From contig JAFGDC010000362.1 in NCBI GenBank assembly GCA_016932295.1, positions 1 through 5,953 on the forward strand: 5,953 nt of DNA, read 5' to 3'. Shown one piece after another: positions 1 through 5,934 of this stretch; positions within the stretch are counted from its first letter, which is position 1; the number at the start of each line of letters is the position of its first letter. The notes beneath the pieces are model-generated. The model was not told the origin of the DNA. It saw only the letters and a list, made by a program, of their open reading frames with translations, and did no database searches. This DNA comes from a candidate division CSSED10-310 bacterium (GTDB lineage Bacteria > CSSED10-310 > JAFGDC01). A program made the position numbers and the translations under genes.

Positions 1-1209
1 CATCCGTTGCGGGGTGACGAGACGGAATACATGTACCACGCGGCCATGCTGCAGGAAGGCAGGCCGATGGTGTCACGCTGGCATCCGCCGCTGTATGCAT
101 GGGGTGTCGCGCTGGTCTTCAAGCTGCTGGGGCGCCGGCTGCTGATGGTGTCACTGGTGCAGATGGTGATTCTGGGAATGGGTGTTGTCCTGTTGTACAA
201 GCTTGCCCTGGCGGTGCTGGGTGATTCCAGGTTCGCGTCGGCGGCGGCCGGCGCGGCGGCCTGGTACCCGCCGCTGCTGTTTTACGGTCACCGGTTATGG
301 CCGGAGGTACCGCATCTGTGCTGCGAGCTGCTGTTGTTCCTGGCGGTCGTCCGCCTGCGGACCAGCCGCCGGCTGTTCAGATGCATGGTCGCGGCCGGCA
401 TGGGTCTGGCCCTGGCGACCGGCCTGCGCAGCCTGCTGCTGGGGTTCGCGCCGTTGCTTTGCATTTCCGTACTACGCCGGTTCCGGCGCGAAGGATGGGT
501 GAAGCTCGTGGCGGCGTTGTTGCTACTGCTGGCGCCGGCGGCGACCATGCAGGGTGTGATGGGGTGGGCGGCGGCCCGGTACGGTGAGGGCGGTCAGACC
601 GGCGCGGCGCTGGTTGCCAACCTGTACTTCGGACTGTTCGAGGCGGGGCGGGACAAGCCGTGGGGACAGGACTATGTCTCACTGATGATGATGTACCTCC
701 ACAGTTCGAAAGCTCCCCGCCGGCAATCCGAACTCGCCTGGGAAAAGATCCGGCTGCTGTGCGGGGAGTATGGCTGCGGGCGTGTGCTGGTGGCACAGGC
801 GGCCAATGCGTACAGAGGCCTGTTCACCAGGGAGAGCCTGCTGACCTGGTCACTGCCCGGAGGGCGGTGGGGTGATTACCTGGTGGAGTATCCGACCGCC
901 GGGAGAGCGCTCGGGTTCGTTTCCCAGGCGGGCGTGTCGCTCGTGGTGCTGCTGGGTTTCGCCGGAGTGCTGCTGGCGCCGGCGGGAAGGCGGGGTGAGC
1001 CGCTGCCGTTGTTCCTGCTTTACAACCTCGCACTGTTCTTCTTCCTCTACGCGGTTTCCCGGTATCGGATACCTTTGTTGCCGGTCTTTTTCGTGTATGG
1101 CGCCAGGTTCGTGCAGGCGGTTCGCCGGCGGGAGTTGGTGATGAGCCGGTTTGTGCGGTTCGGCGCAGTGGCCGCGCTGTTATTCATGGCCGGTCGTCTC
1201 TGGGGTTGA
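1..1209 (+). CDS. GT39/ArnT-like membrane glycosyltransferase, 5'-truncated
   Basis: This looks like an integral-membrane glycosyltransferase of the PMT/ArnT-like superfamily, enzymes that move a sugar from a polyprenyl-phosphate donor to a protein or lipid acceptor on the outer face of the inner membrane. The frame is open from base 1. The first readable residues contain the Gly-Asp-Glu motif (D at 16-18, E at 19-21) of the first periplasmic loop, followed by a PPLYAWG stretch, both characteristic of the family. That loop normally follows the first membrane helix, so the TTG at 7 is probably internal and the true start lies outside the window. About 400 residues follow, with roughly seven to nine hydrophobic segments. 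Near the C-terminus RYRIPLLP (1060-1083) matches the family's usual R-Y-x-x-P-x-x-P signature. The protein ends in a short hydrophobic segment and TGA. The acceptor and donor sugar cannot be told from sequence. No downstream gene is close enough to suggest an operon partner inside the window. Confidence 0.82.
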   Translation, partial: HPLRGDETEYMYHAAMLQEGRPMVSRWHPPLYAWGVALVFKLLGRRLLMVSLVQMVILGMGVVLLYKLALAVLGDSRFASAAAGAAAWYPPLLFYGHRLWPEVPHLCCELLLFLAVVRLRTSRRLFRCMVAAGMGLALATGLRSLLLGFAPLLCISVLRRFRREGWVKLVAALLLLLAPAATMQGVMGWAAARYGEGGQTGAALVANLYFGLFEAGRDKPWGQDYVSLMMMYLHSSKAPRRQSELAWEKIRLLCGEYGCGRVLVAQAANAYRGLFTRESLLTWSLPGGRWGDYLVEYPTAGRALGFVSQAGVSLVVLLGFAGVLLAPAGRRGEPLPLFLLYNLALFFFLYAVSRYRIPLLPVFFVYGARFVQAVRRRELVMSRFVRFGAVAALLFMAGRLWG

Positions 1210-1360
1210 TCGGCCGCCGCGCCGGCGAAAAGCCCGGTGAGCCAACCGCTGTCCAGATTGCGGCGGTCGCCGGTCCGCAGGGGAAAATCATCCATACCGT
1301 CACCCATGACAGCGCGAGAAGCCAAAGGTCTACACGAACCCACCTCGTGCTTATGCGGTG
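1210..1360. other. GC-rich non-coding spacer after the glycosyltransferase
   Basis: This stretch keeps the high G+C of the neighbouring genes (41 of 60 bases at 1201-1260) but holds no ORF I can support. It contains a small inverted repeat, CACGA at 1333-1337 and TCGTG at 1345-1349 around a 7-base loop, with no T-run after it. I therefore do not call it an intrinsic terminator. No recognisable terminator for the glycosyltransferase is visible here. Confidence 0.4.
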
Positions 1361-1511
1361 TTCCTCCTATATATGTTAATGAAACATCATCTTATGCTAT
1401 CAAACCAATTACATAATATTTATGCTATTGTAAAGCATTGATTGTGAAAAGTAATAATATACATGGTATTTTAATACAATAATACCCACATTTGTTTTAG
1501 GGGGATAAAAC
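1361..1511. promoter_or_regulatory. AT-rich island upstream of yaiI, probable promoter/regulatory region
   Basis: Base composition changes abruptly: 29 of 120 bases are G or C at 1381-1500 (about 24%), against about two thirds in the flanks. A 9-base direct repeat TTATGCTAT occurs at 1392-1400 and 1420-1428, starts 28 bases apart. An inverted repeat GGTATT/AATACC sits at 1465-1470 and 1481-1486. A weak sigma70-like pair, TTGTAA (1428-1433) and TAATAA (1452-1457) with an 18-base spacer, points toward yaiI. AT-rich islands in GC-rich genomes often hold promoters, bind nucleoid proteins, or mark acquired DNA. Which applies here is inference. No coding frame is seen. Confidence 0.4.
1494..1511. 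repeat. Perfect hairpin with G-rich loop
   Basis: GTTTTA (1494-1499) and TAAAAC (1506-1511) are exact reverse complements around the loop GGGGGA, and TCTTTT follows directly on the plus strand. The stem is only 6 bp and A/T-rich, so it would be weak as a terminator. It could be an operator or the start of a structured 5' leader of yaiI. The function is not established. Confidence 0.35.
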
Positions 1512-1539
1512 TCTTTTACAACCGTGGTGTGAAGGGAAA

Positions 1540-1593
1540 ATGCCTCCTTCATGTTTCCGCTTCCACATGGAGTATTCGTATGCTACAAGCTAA
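1540..1593 (+). CDS. Possible 17-residue leader peptide (doubtful)
   Basis: An ATG at 1540 opens a 17-codon frame (MPPSCFRFHMEYSYATS) ending at TAA 1591-1593, 26 bases before the yaiI ATG. The purine-rich AAGGGA upstream (1532-1537) is only 2 bases from the ATG, closer than usual. A second, out-of-frame mini-frame of 8 codons (1580-1606) has a better-spaced GGAG (1569-1572, 7 bases before its ATG). Neither shows a run of regulatory codons typical of attenuators. Short open frames arise easily by chance, so this is recorded as a possibility only. Confidence 0.12.
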   Translation: MPPSCFRFHMEYSYATS

Positions 1594-1607
1594 CAGCCGT
1601 CAGTAAC

Positions 1608-1613
1608 GGGAGG
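1608..1613 (+). promoter_or_regulatory. Ribosome binding site of yaiI
   Basis: GGGAGG lies 6 bases before the ATG at 1620. This strong Shine-Dalgarno match fixes the yaiI start at 1620 rather than the overlapping out-of-frame ATG at 1613. Confidence 0.8.
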
Positions 1614-1619
1614 TGCTGA

Positions 1620-2072
1620 ATGCAGATCTGGGTGGATGCGGATGCCCTGCCCAAAGCCATAAAAGAGATCATCTTTCGGGCCGCCGAGCGGGTGCGGGTG
1701 CAGGCGCTGTTCGTCGCGAACAAACCGTTGTATTTGCCATCCTCGCCCTTCATCGCCTTCCTGCAGGTGGGCGGCGGCCTGGATGTGGCCGACAACGAGA
1801 TCACCAGGCGCGTGCAGCCCGGCGACCTGGTGATCACCGCCGATGTCCCGCTGGCCGCGGCCATTGTCGGGAAGGACGCTTTCGCCCTCAGTCCCCGTGG
1901 TATCCTTTTTACCGAAGATAATGTGGGGGAACGGCTGAGTGTCCGTAACTTTCTGGATGAACTGCGCGGGGACGGCATCCAGACCGGCGGTCCAAGCGTT
2001 TTCGGCCAGAAGGAAAAGCAGGCGTTCGCCAATCAGCTCGATCGATTTCTGACCAGGCACGTGGAGGAGTGA
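1620..2072 (+). CDS. yaiI: YaiI/YqxD (UPF0178, DUF188) family protein
   Basis: A 150-residue protein of the widespread UPF0178 family, about the same length as E. coli YaiI. Family landmarks are present in order: the N-terminal acidic motif WVDADALP (residues 4-11), the conserved IKEI-x-FRAAER helix, VANKPL, the DVADNEI block, GDLVITADVPLA (central acidic strand), the SPRG turn, and the C-terminal IQTGGP block before the last helix. The spaced acidic residues suit the PIN-like nuclease fold proposed for the family, but no substrate is firmly known and the protein is presumably cytosolic. One oddity: as I recall the family, the first motif is usually DADACP, while here the Cys is Leu. The start is supported by a well-placed GGGAGG. 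The gene stands alone: the AT-rich island lies upstream and the radical SAM gene converges on it downstream. Family assignment is confident; molecular function is not. Confidence 0.93.
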   Translation: MQIWVDADALPKAIKEIIFRAAERVRVQALFVANKPLYLPSSPFIAFLQVGGGLDVADNEITRRVQPGDLVITADVPLAAAIVGKDAFALSPRGILFTEDNVGERLSVRNFLDELRGDGIQTGGPSVFGQKEKQAFANQLDRFLTRHVEE

Positions 2073-2184
2073 GTCCCGGGATACCAGTCGCGCCGGCACC
2101 CGGATCCACCCACGGCGAACGCTGCATTCCATTCACAGCGCAACGGAATCCGATCGGCGATCCTTCTCCGAATGCCATCCGTCC
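2073..2184. other. Convergent intergenic gap, no clear terminator
   Basis: This 112-base gap separates the 3' ends of yaiI (plus) and the radical SAM gene (minus). It contains a small inverted repeat, CGCTG (2120-2124) and CAGCG (2136-2140), with an 11-base loop, and an alternative ATTCC/GGAAT pairing at 2126-2130 and 2145-2149. Neither is followed by a T-run on either strand, so a bidirectional intrinsic terminator cannot be claimed. Confidence 0.4.
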
Positions 2185-3843
2185 TTATCGGGACGTGAGC
2201 AAGCCGCCGAGCCAGGCGGACATCGCCGCCAGCCGGTTCATACCCCGCCTGGTCCAGGTGTGGAGCCTGATCCACCCGAGCCTGGGAACGAAGCACGGGC
2301 TGTCCGACAGGTGGCCATGGTTACGGCGGCTGATATAGCCGGCCACGACGATCGTAGTCAGTCCCAGCAGTGTGAGGAAGCCTGCCGTCACCACCGGAGC
2401 CGCGACCGCGCCGTAAATGAGCACCCCACCCGCCGTGATCAAGCCGGCACCATGGAGGAGCACAGGAGCCGCCTGTCGCGCCGGCGTCGTGTCATGGCGC
2501 CGGAGTCGTCGTCCGGCGAACCGGGCCAGTCCCGTCAATTCCAGTTCCCGCAGCACCTCCATGTAGAAGTCCAGTTCCCATTCTCTGATGAAGCCGACGA
2601 AATTAGGCGGCGTCTGGCTCTCGAGCCAATATTCGTCGTTATAGGTCCCATTGTTCTGCAGGGAGCCGGGATGGTACGCGGCGAAGTCGGCAAGTTCCGT
2701 GCCGGGATAGATGGTGGCGACCGTCGTGTTGACGGACGGCACTGCGCACCGCCGCATGACGCGCAGCGTATGCCGGATGGTTTCCTTGTTTTCGTTGACG
2801 CAACCCAGGATAAGGAACGCGTGGCAGTGCAGGCCGGCTTCGTCCGCCCGCCGCAGGGTGAGTTCGATCATTTCCGGCGAGGATTGCTTGTGCATGGCTT
2901 CCAGCACTTCCGGCGCGGCGCTCTCGATTCCGAAGGACAGGCGTTGGCAGCCGGCCTGGGCCATGATGGAGAACATCTCCTCCGGTTTTTCGGCCGGCAG
3001 ATCCACCCGGCTGTTGGCCCACCAGCGGATAGTGAGGCCGCGGCGGAGTATCCCTTCGCAGATTTCCATAACGCGGGTGGGATCGAAACAGAAGTTGTCT
3101 TCTGTGAACCGGATGGGTTCGCCAGGGTACTGCTCAGCAAGTTCCGCGAGTTCTCCGAGGACATCACCGTCTGACCTTGTTCGCCAACGGTTGCCCCACA
3201 AGCGTCCGCTGGCACAGAAGGAGCACCTGCCATGGCATCCCCGGCTGCTGGTCACGCCCAGTCTCGGTGCGTACAATCCGTATCGGCGGTGCTTCGGATA
3301 CCTGTCCAGGGGAAACCACCCGCGGTCCGGCCTGGGCAACCTGTCCAGATCCTCGATGAATGGCCGCGGCGGAGTACGCAACGCTTCACCCGATGCATCG
3401 CGCAACGCCAAGCCTGCCACTGTCGCCGGATCGCCGCCCCTTTCCAGGATTCCGCACAGTTCCGTCAGGGTTTCTTCACCTTCGCCCACGACCACGGCAT
3501 CGACTTCAGGCCAGCGGGACAGGATCAGCTCCGGTAACGCCGTGGCGTGACAGCCGCCGAACACGACCCGGCATTCGGGCAGGATTCGTTTTGCCATTGC
3601 GGCGCAGTCACGGGAGGTCAGGCACTGATGACTGGAGACCTGGATGCCCAGGAGATCGGGGCGATACTCAGCGAGCAGGGCGGCCAAATCAGTTGGTTGC
3701 CGGAACCAGAGATCTTCAGCCCGGACCCCGATACCATCCTTGCGGAGCGAGGCGGCGAGATACGCCAGCCCCAACGGTGGCATGGCGGTGTATGCCCGGC
3801 GCTGGGCGAAATCAGCCGGGGGCAGGATGAGAAGTGCTTTCAT
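2185..3843 (-). CDS. B12-binding radical SAM protein with C-terminal membrane hairpin
   Basis: A 552-residue protein. Residues 1-140 form a B12-binding-like Rossmann domain (MPPLGLAYLAASLRKDG at 21-37, GG near 96-97, VVVGEGEETL near 117-126), without an obvious DxHxxG cobalamin-ligand motif. The radical SAM core follows: C203-x3-C207-x2-C210 binds the 4Fe-4S cluster, FTEDNF (246-251) is the usual second-strand acidic motif, and GIES (305-308) contacts SAM. PGTELADF (380-387) is typical of the family end. This layout is that of class B (BchE-like) radical SAM enzymes, many of which methylate unactivated carbons. The substrate is unknown. Two hydrophobic segments (about 462-482 and 484-503) form a membrane hairpin followed by a basic tail. 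The start is ATG at 3843 because the domain begins there; the frame stays open to 4236 but would run into sppA antisense-free family sequence only by overlap. The Shine-Dalgarno is weak. sppA lies 106 bases upstream in the same direction, so cotranscription is possible. Confidence 0.85.
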   Translation of the reverse strand: MKALLILPPADFAQRRAYTAMPPLGLAYLAASLRKDGIGVRAEDLWFRQPTDLAALLAEYRPDLLGIQVSSHQCLTSRDCAAMAKRILPECRVVFGGCHATALPELILSRWPEVDAVVVGEGEETLTELCGILERGGDPATVAGLALRDASGEALRTPPRPFIEDLDRLPRPDRGWFPLDRYPKHRRYGLYAPRLGVTSSRGCHGRCSFCASGRLWGNRWRTRSDGDVLGELAELAEQYPGEPIRFTEDNFCFDPTRVMEICEGILRRGLTIRWWANSRVDLPAEKPEEMFSIMAQAGCQRLSFGIESAAPEVLEAMHKQSSPEMIELTLRRADEAGLHCHAFLILGCVNENKETIRHTLRVMRRCAVPSVNTTVATIYPGTELADFAAYHPGSLQNNGTYNDEYWLESQTPPNFVGFIREWELDFYMEVLRELELTGLARFAGRRLRRHDTTPARQAAPVLLHGAGLITAGGVLIYGAVAAPVVTAGFLTLLGLTTIVVAGYISRRNHGHLSDSPCFVPRLGWIRLHTWTRRGMNRLAAMSAWLGGLLTSR

Positions 3844-3883
3844 GCTGCGTAGTGCCGGGTTCTGAAAATGCGTATCAGCCGCC

Positions 3884-3923
3884 GCTGGTTCCAGGTGCCG
3901 ATGACCGGCTGGGTCGAGGTGCC
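3884..3923. repeat. Imperfect 16-bp direct repeat upstream of the radical SAM gene
   Basis: GCTGGTTCCAGGTGCC (3884-3899) and GCTGGGTCGAGGTGCC (3908-3923) match at 14 of 16 positions, with starts 24 bases apart. They lie in the non-coding gap between the sppA stop and the radical SAM start. They could be an operator pair for the downstream gene or a chance duplication. No convincing promoter is visible beside them. Confidence 0.4.
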
Positions 3924-3949
3924 ATGCAATCGGTCCGGTCCGTTGCGCG

Positions 3950-5677
3950 CTACTGGATGGCGACCTGGCATGGCATGAGCGCCAGGACCTGGTCCTGTTG
4001 CCAGTGCCGGGCCACCGCCAGCATGCGCAGCAGGTCGAGCAACCTGGAATCGTAGCCTGTGGCGCCCTGCATGCTGAGGGCGGCCAGCAGACCACTGGCC
4101 TTCGGATAGATCTCGTATGCCACCTTGTCGTCTGCGGAGATGCCGGCTCGCTCCTTGGCGCGCTGGATGGCCTCCCACAAGCCGCCGAACTCGTTGATAA
4201 GACCGACTTCCCTGGCACGCATCGAGGTCCAGGCACGACCCTGGGCGACAGCGTGAACCGCGTCGTTTTCCATGTCGCGGCCCTCCGCTGCCTTGCCCAC
4301 GAACTCCCAGTAGAACTCTTCCATGATGGAATTGAGCAGCGCTGCCTGCTCTTCCGTGAAAGGCACGTAGTCGGACATCATATCCGCATTGGTGCCGCGT
4401 TTGAGGATTTCCTTGTTGATGCCGAGCTTGTCGTACAGGCCCTTGGTGACGAACTTGGAGCTGACCACACCGATGGAGCCGGTGATGGATGTGGGTTGTC
4501 CGATGATTTCGTCGCAAGCCATGGCGATGTAGTACCCGCCCGAGGCGGCGACGTTGGCGATGGAGGCGATGATGGGTTTGGCTCCGCGGGTCAGCTTCAC
4601 CTCGCGCCAGATTTCGTCGGACGCCGTTCCCGATCCACCGGGGCTCTCGATGCGCAGCACGATGGCCTCGATATCTTCATTTTCTCGGGCATCCTTGATG
4701 GCCTTGGCGAGAGTCTGGGAGCCGATTGTGTTCCCCCCCCATGGGCTGTCGGAGCTTTCGCCGGAATAGATGGGGCCTTCGGCGTAGACCAGGGCCAGTT
4801 TTCTGGCGAAATACTTGTCCAAAGAGAAGGGGGAGTCCGATTTGGTGTAGGTGGACCACTTGACAAGTTGCTCTTCCGAGCCGGCCAGTTCGGACGCGAT
4901 GTTTTCCAGCTCATCGGCGTAGCCCAGCCGGTCCACCAGGCCTTCCGCCAGGGCGGACTTGGCGCTCATGGGCGCGCGATCGACAAGCGCGCGCAGAGCG
5001 GTGGTTTCCATGCCGCGGCTCTTGGCCATGGCTTCGGTGAGCAAGGTGTACACATCGTCGATGAGTGCTTCGAGAGTCTGGCGCTCCGCGTCGGACATGC
5101 TGGTGCGGGTGAACTGCTCGCCGGCGGTCTTGTAATCGCCCACATGGTTGACCTGGGCGGTGACGCCGATTTTATCCAATGCCTCGGCAAAATAGGTGGG
5201 TTCGAGCCGCATGCCAAGGGCGGCGAACCAACCGGTGGGGGCGCAGATGATCTGGTCGGCGGCGGTGGCAACGAAGTAGTTCCAGAAGGAGATGAAATCG
5301 GTATAGACGATGACGAACTTGCCGCTTTCCTTGAACCGTAGAATGGCATTGCGCAGGTCATGGATGGTGCCGATGCCGGCGCCGGCGTTGGTGAAGCGGA
5401 GTACCAGTCCCTTGATATCGGGATCGTCGGCGGCGCGGGCCATGGTTTCATCGATCTGCCGGATGGTGACGGCGCCGTCCAGGTGGAACAGGGAGCCGCC
5501 GCCGGTTTCCTGGATGGGGGTATCGAGGTTGAGATAGAGCACTCCCTTGCTGGGGCCTTTTTCACCTCCGAGATCGAACAGCATAAATGTCAAGCCCACG
5601 GCGATGCCGAAAAAAATGCCGAGCACCACTAGGATGCCGAGGAAAAACAGACAACCGCGCCTGCGTTTTGTAGCCAT
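3950..5677 (-). CDS. sppA: Signal peptide peptidase SppA, long two-domain form
   Basis: This 575-residue protein is a peptidase family S49 serine/lysine protease, which degrades cleaved signal peptides within the inner membrane and faces the periplasm. A basic N-terminus (KRRR at 4-7) and one hydrophobic helix (about 9-34) give the membrane anchor. Two S49-type domains follow. The N-terminal one carries VGDYKTAGEQF with the predicted general-base Lys at 183. The C-terminal one carries ESPGGSG (344-350), ASGGYYIA with the predicted nucleophile Ser at 379, and TSITGSIGVV (396-405). E. coli SppA uses Lys209 and Ser409, so the order and about 200-residue spacing agree and the enzyme should be active. 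Length is slightly below the 618 residues of E. coli SppA. The start at 5677 is chosen over the frame extending to 5854 because of a good GGGAGG site and because the extension translates the promoter and tandem repeats. An eight-G tract lies at residues 313-315, between the domains. Confidence 0.94.
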   Translation of the reverse strand: MATKRRRGCLFFLGILVVLGIFFGIAVGLTFMLFDLGGEKGPSKGVLYLNLDTPIQETGGGSLFHLDGAVTIRQIDETMARAADDPDIKGLVLRFTNAGAGIGTIHDLRNAILRFKESGKFVIVYTDFISFWNYFVATAADQIICAPTGWFAALGMRLEPTYFAEALDKIGVTAQVNHVGDYKTAGEQFTRTSMSDAERQTLEALIDDVYTLLTEAMAKSRGMETTALRALVDRAPMSAKSALAEGLVDRLGYADELENIASELAGSEEQLVKWSTYTKSDSPFSLDKYFARKLALVYAEGPIYSGESSDSPWGGNTIGSQTLAKAIKDARENEDIEAIVLRIESPGGSGTASDEIWREVKLTRGAKPIIASIANVAASGGYYIAMACDEIIGQPTSITGSIGVVSSKFVTKGLYDKLGINKEILKRGTNADMMSDYVPFTEEQAALLNSIMEEFYWEFVGKAAEGRDMENDAVHAVAQGRAWTSMRAREVGLINEFGGLWEAIQRAKERAGISADDKVAYEIYPKASGLLAALSMQGATGYDSRLLDLLRMLAVARHWQQDQVLALMPCQVAIQ

Positions 5678-5682
5678 GCATA

Positions 5683-5688
5683 CCTCCC
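5683..5688 (-). promoter_or_regulatory. Ribosome binding site of sppA
   Basis: On the minus strand GGGAGG is followed by TATGC and then the ATG at 5677, a 5-base spacing. This decides the sppA start. An overlapping ATG inside the spacer (5679-5681) is in another frame. Confidence 0.82.
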
Positions 5689-5714
5689 GGTTAAAGCGCT
5701 GCAACGCTGGCTTG

Positions 5715-5742
5715 AGTTTAGCCAGTGGCCGCTGGTTGTCAA
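5715..5742 (-). promoter_or_regulatory. Predicted sigma70-type promoter of sppA
   Basis: On the minus strand a perfect -35 TTGACA (5742-5737) is followed after 16 bases by TAAACT (5720-5715), which matches the -10 consensus at 4 of 6 positions. Transcription would begin near 5708, about 30 bases before the sppA ATG, giving a short leader that includes the ribosome binding site. A 6-bp inverted repeat, AGCCAG (5720-5725) and CTGGCT (5707-5712), flanks the -10 and start region, so a repressor could act here. The call rests on consensus matching alone. Confidence 0.6.
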
Positions 5743-5761
5743 GCTGGTCGGACCATGAACC

Positions 5762-5837
5762 CGACAACGGACTGCGGGCTCGACAACGGACCACGGGCGT
5801 GACAACGGACGGCGGGCTCGACAACGGACCGCGGGCT
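5762..5837. repeat. Tandem array of four 19-bp repeats
   Basis: Four contiguous 19-bp units begin at 5762, 5781, 5800 and 5819. Their consensus is CGACAACGGACNNCGGGCK. Variation is confined almost entirely to unit positions 12-13 (TG, CA, GG, CG) and 19 (T or G), plus one C-to-T at position 1 of unit three. A fifth unit starts CGACA at 5838 and then diverges. The 19-base period is not a multiple of three, so the array is not coding. It ends 20 bases upstream of the sppA -35. It behaves like a GC-rich intergenic minisatellite. Confidence 0.9.
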
Positions 5838-5849
5838 CGACAGGCCCGC
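5831..5849. repeat. Hairpin at the degenerate end of the repeat array
   Basis: GCGGGC (5831-5836) from the fourth repeat unit pairs exactly with GCCCGC (5844-5849) across a 7-base loop. No T-run follows on either strand. Confidence 0.45.
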
Positions 5850-5878
5850 ATCACGCCGCGCCGTGTATGGGAGCGCGT

Positions 5879-5893
5879 GGCGCCGGCCGCGCC
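5879..5893. repeat. Short GC-rich hairpin
   Basis: GGCGC (5879-5883) and GCGCC (5889-5893) are exact reverse complements around a CGGCC loop. In DNA this rich in G and C such short stems are common by chance, so it carries little weight alone. Confidence 0.3.
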
Positions 5894-5902
5894 CTGGTTT
5901 GA

Positions 5903-5919
5903 GCGGTGGGCCCCACCGC
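5903..5919. repeat. 17-bp near-perfect palindrome
   Basis: GCGGTGGG (5903-5910) and CCCACCGC (5912-5919) are exact reverse complements about a single central C. As dsDNA this is a good protein-binding palindrome. As RNA it would form a strong stem with a small loop, but no T-run follows on either strand, so an intrinsic terminator is not supported. Confidence 0.5.
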
Positions 5920-5934
5920 CGATTCACACGAACC

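Noticed and set aside
7..9. TTG at 7 as the start of the glycosyltransferase
   Set aside because: The frame is open to base 1, and the residues right after it belong to the loop that normally follows the first membrane helix.
2120..2149. Bidirectional terminator between yaiI and the radical SAM gene
   Set aside because: Only short 5-bp stems are present, with long loops and no T-run on either strand.
2260..3174. A 304-codon plus-strand frame antisense to the radical SAM gene
   Set aside because: The minus strand encodes clear radical SAM motifs here, and this frame resembles no family and has no fitting ribosome binding site.
3844..4236. N-terminal extension of the radical SAM protein to residue 683
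   Set aside because: The added residues overlap the end of sppA in another frame and resemble no domain. The B12-binding domain starts at the ATG at 3843.
3998..5341. A 447-codon plus-strand open frame antisense to sppA
   Set aside because: It lies opposite an sppA gene with intact catalytic motifs. Its Gly/Asp/Ala-rich translation has no family signature, as expected for a shadow frame in GC-rich DNA.
5678..5854. N-terminal extension of SppA by 59 residues
   Set aside because: It would translate through the promoter and the 19-bp tandem repeats. The ATG at 5677 has a good ribosome binding site and gives the expected short basic N-terminus and membrane anchor.
5739..5927. A 62-codon minus-strand frame over the repeats upstream of sppA
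   Set aside because: Its translation simply repeats the 19-bp units in shifting frames. It has no ribosome binding site evidence and overlaps the sppA promoter.
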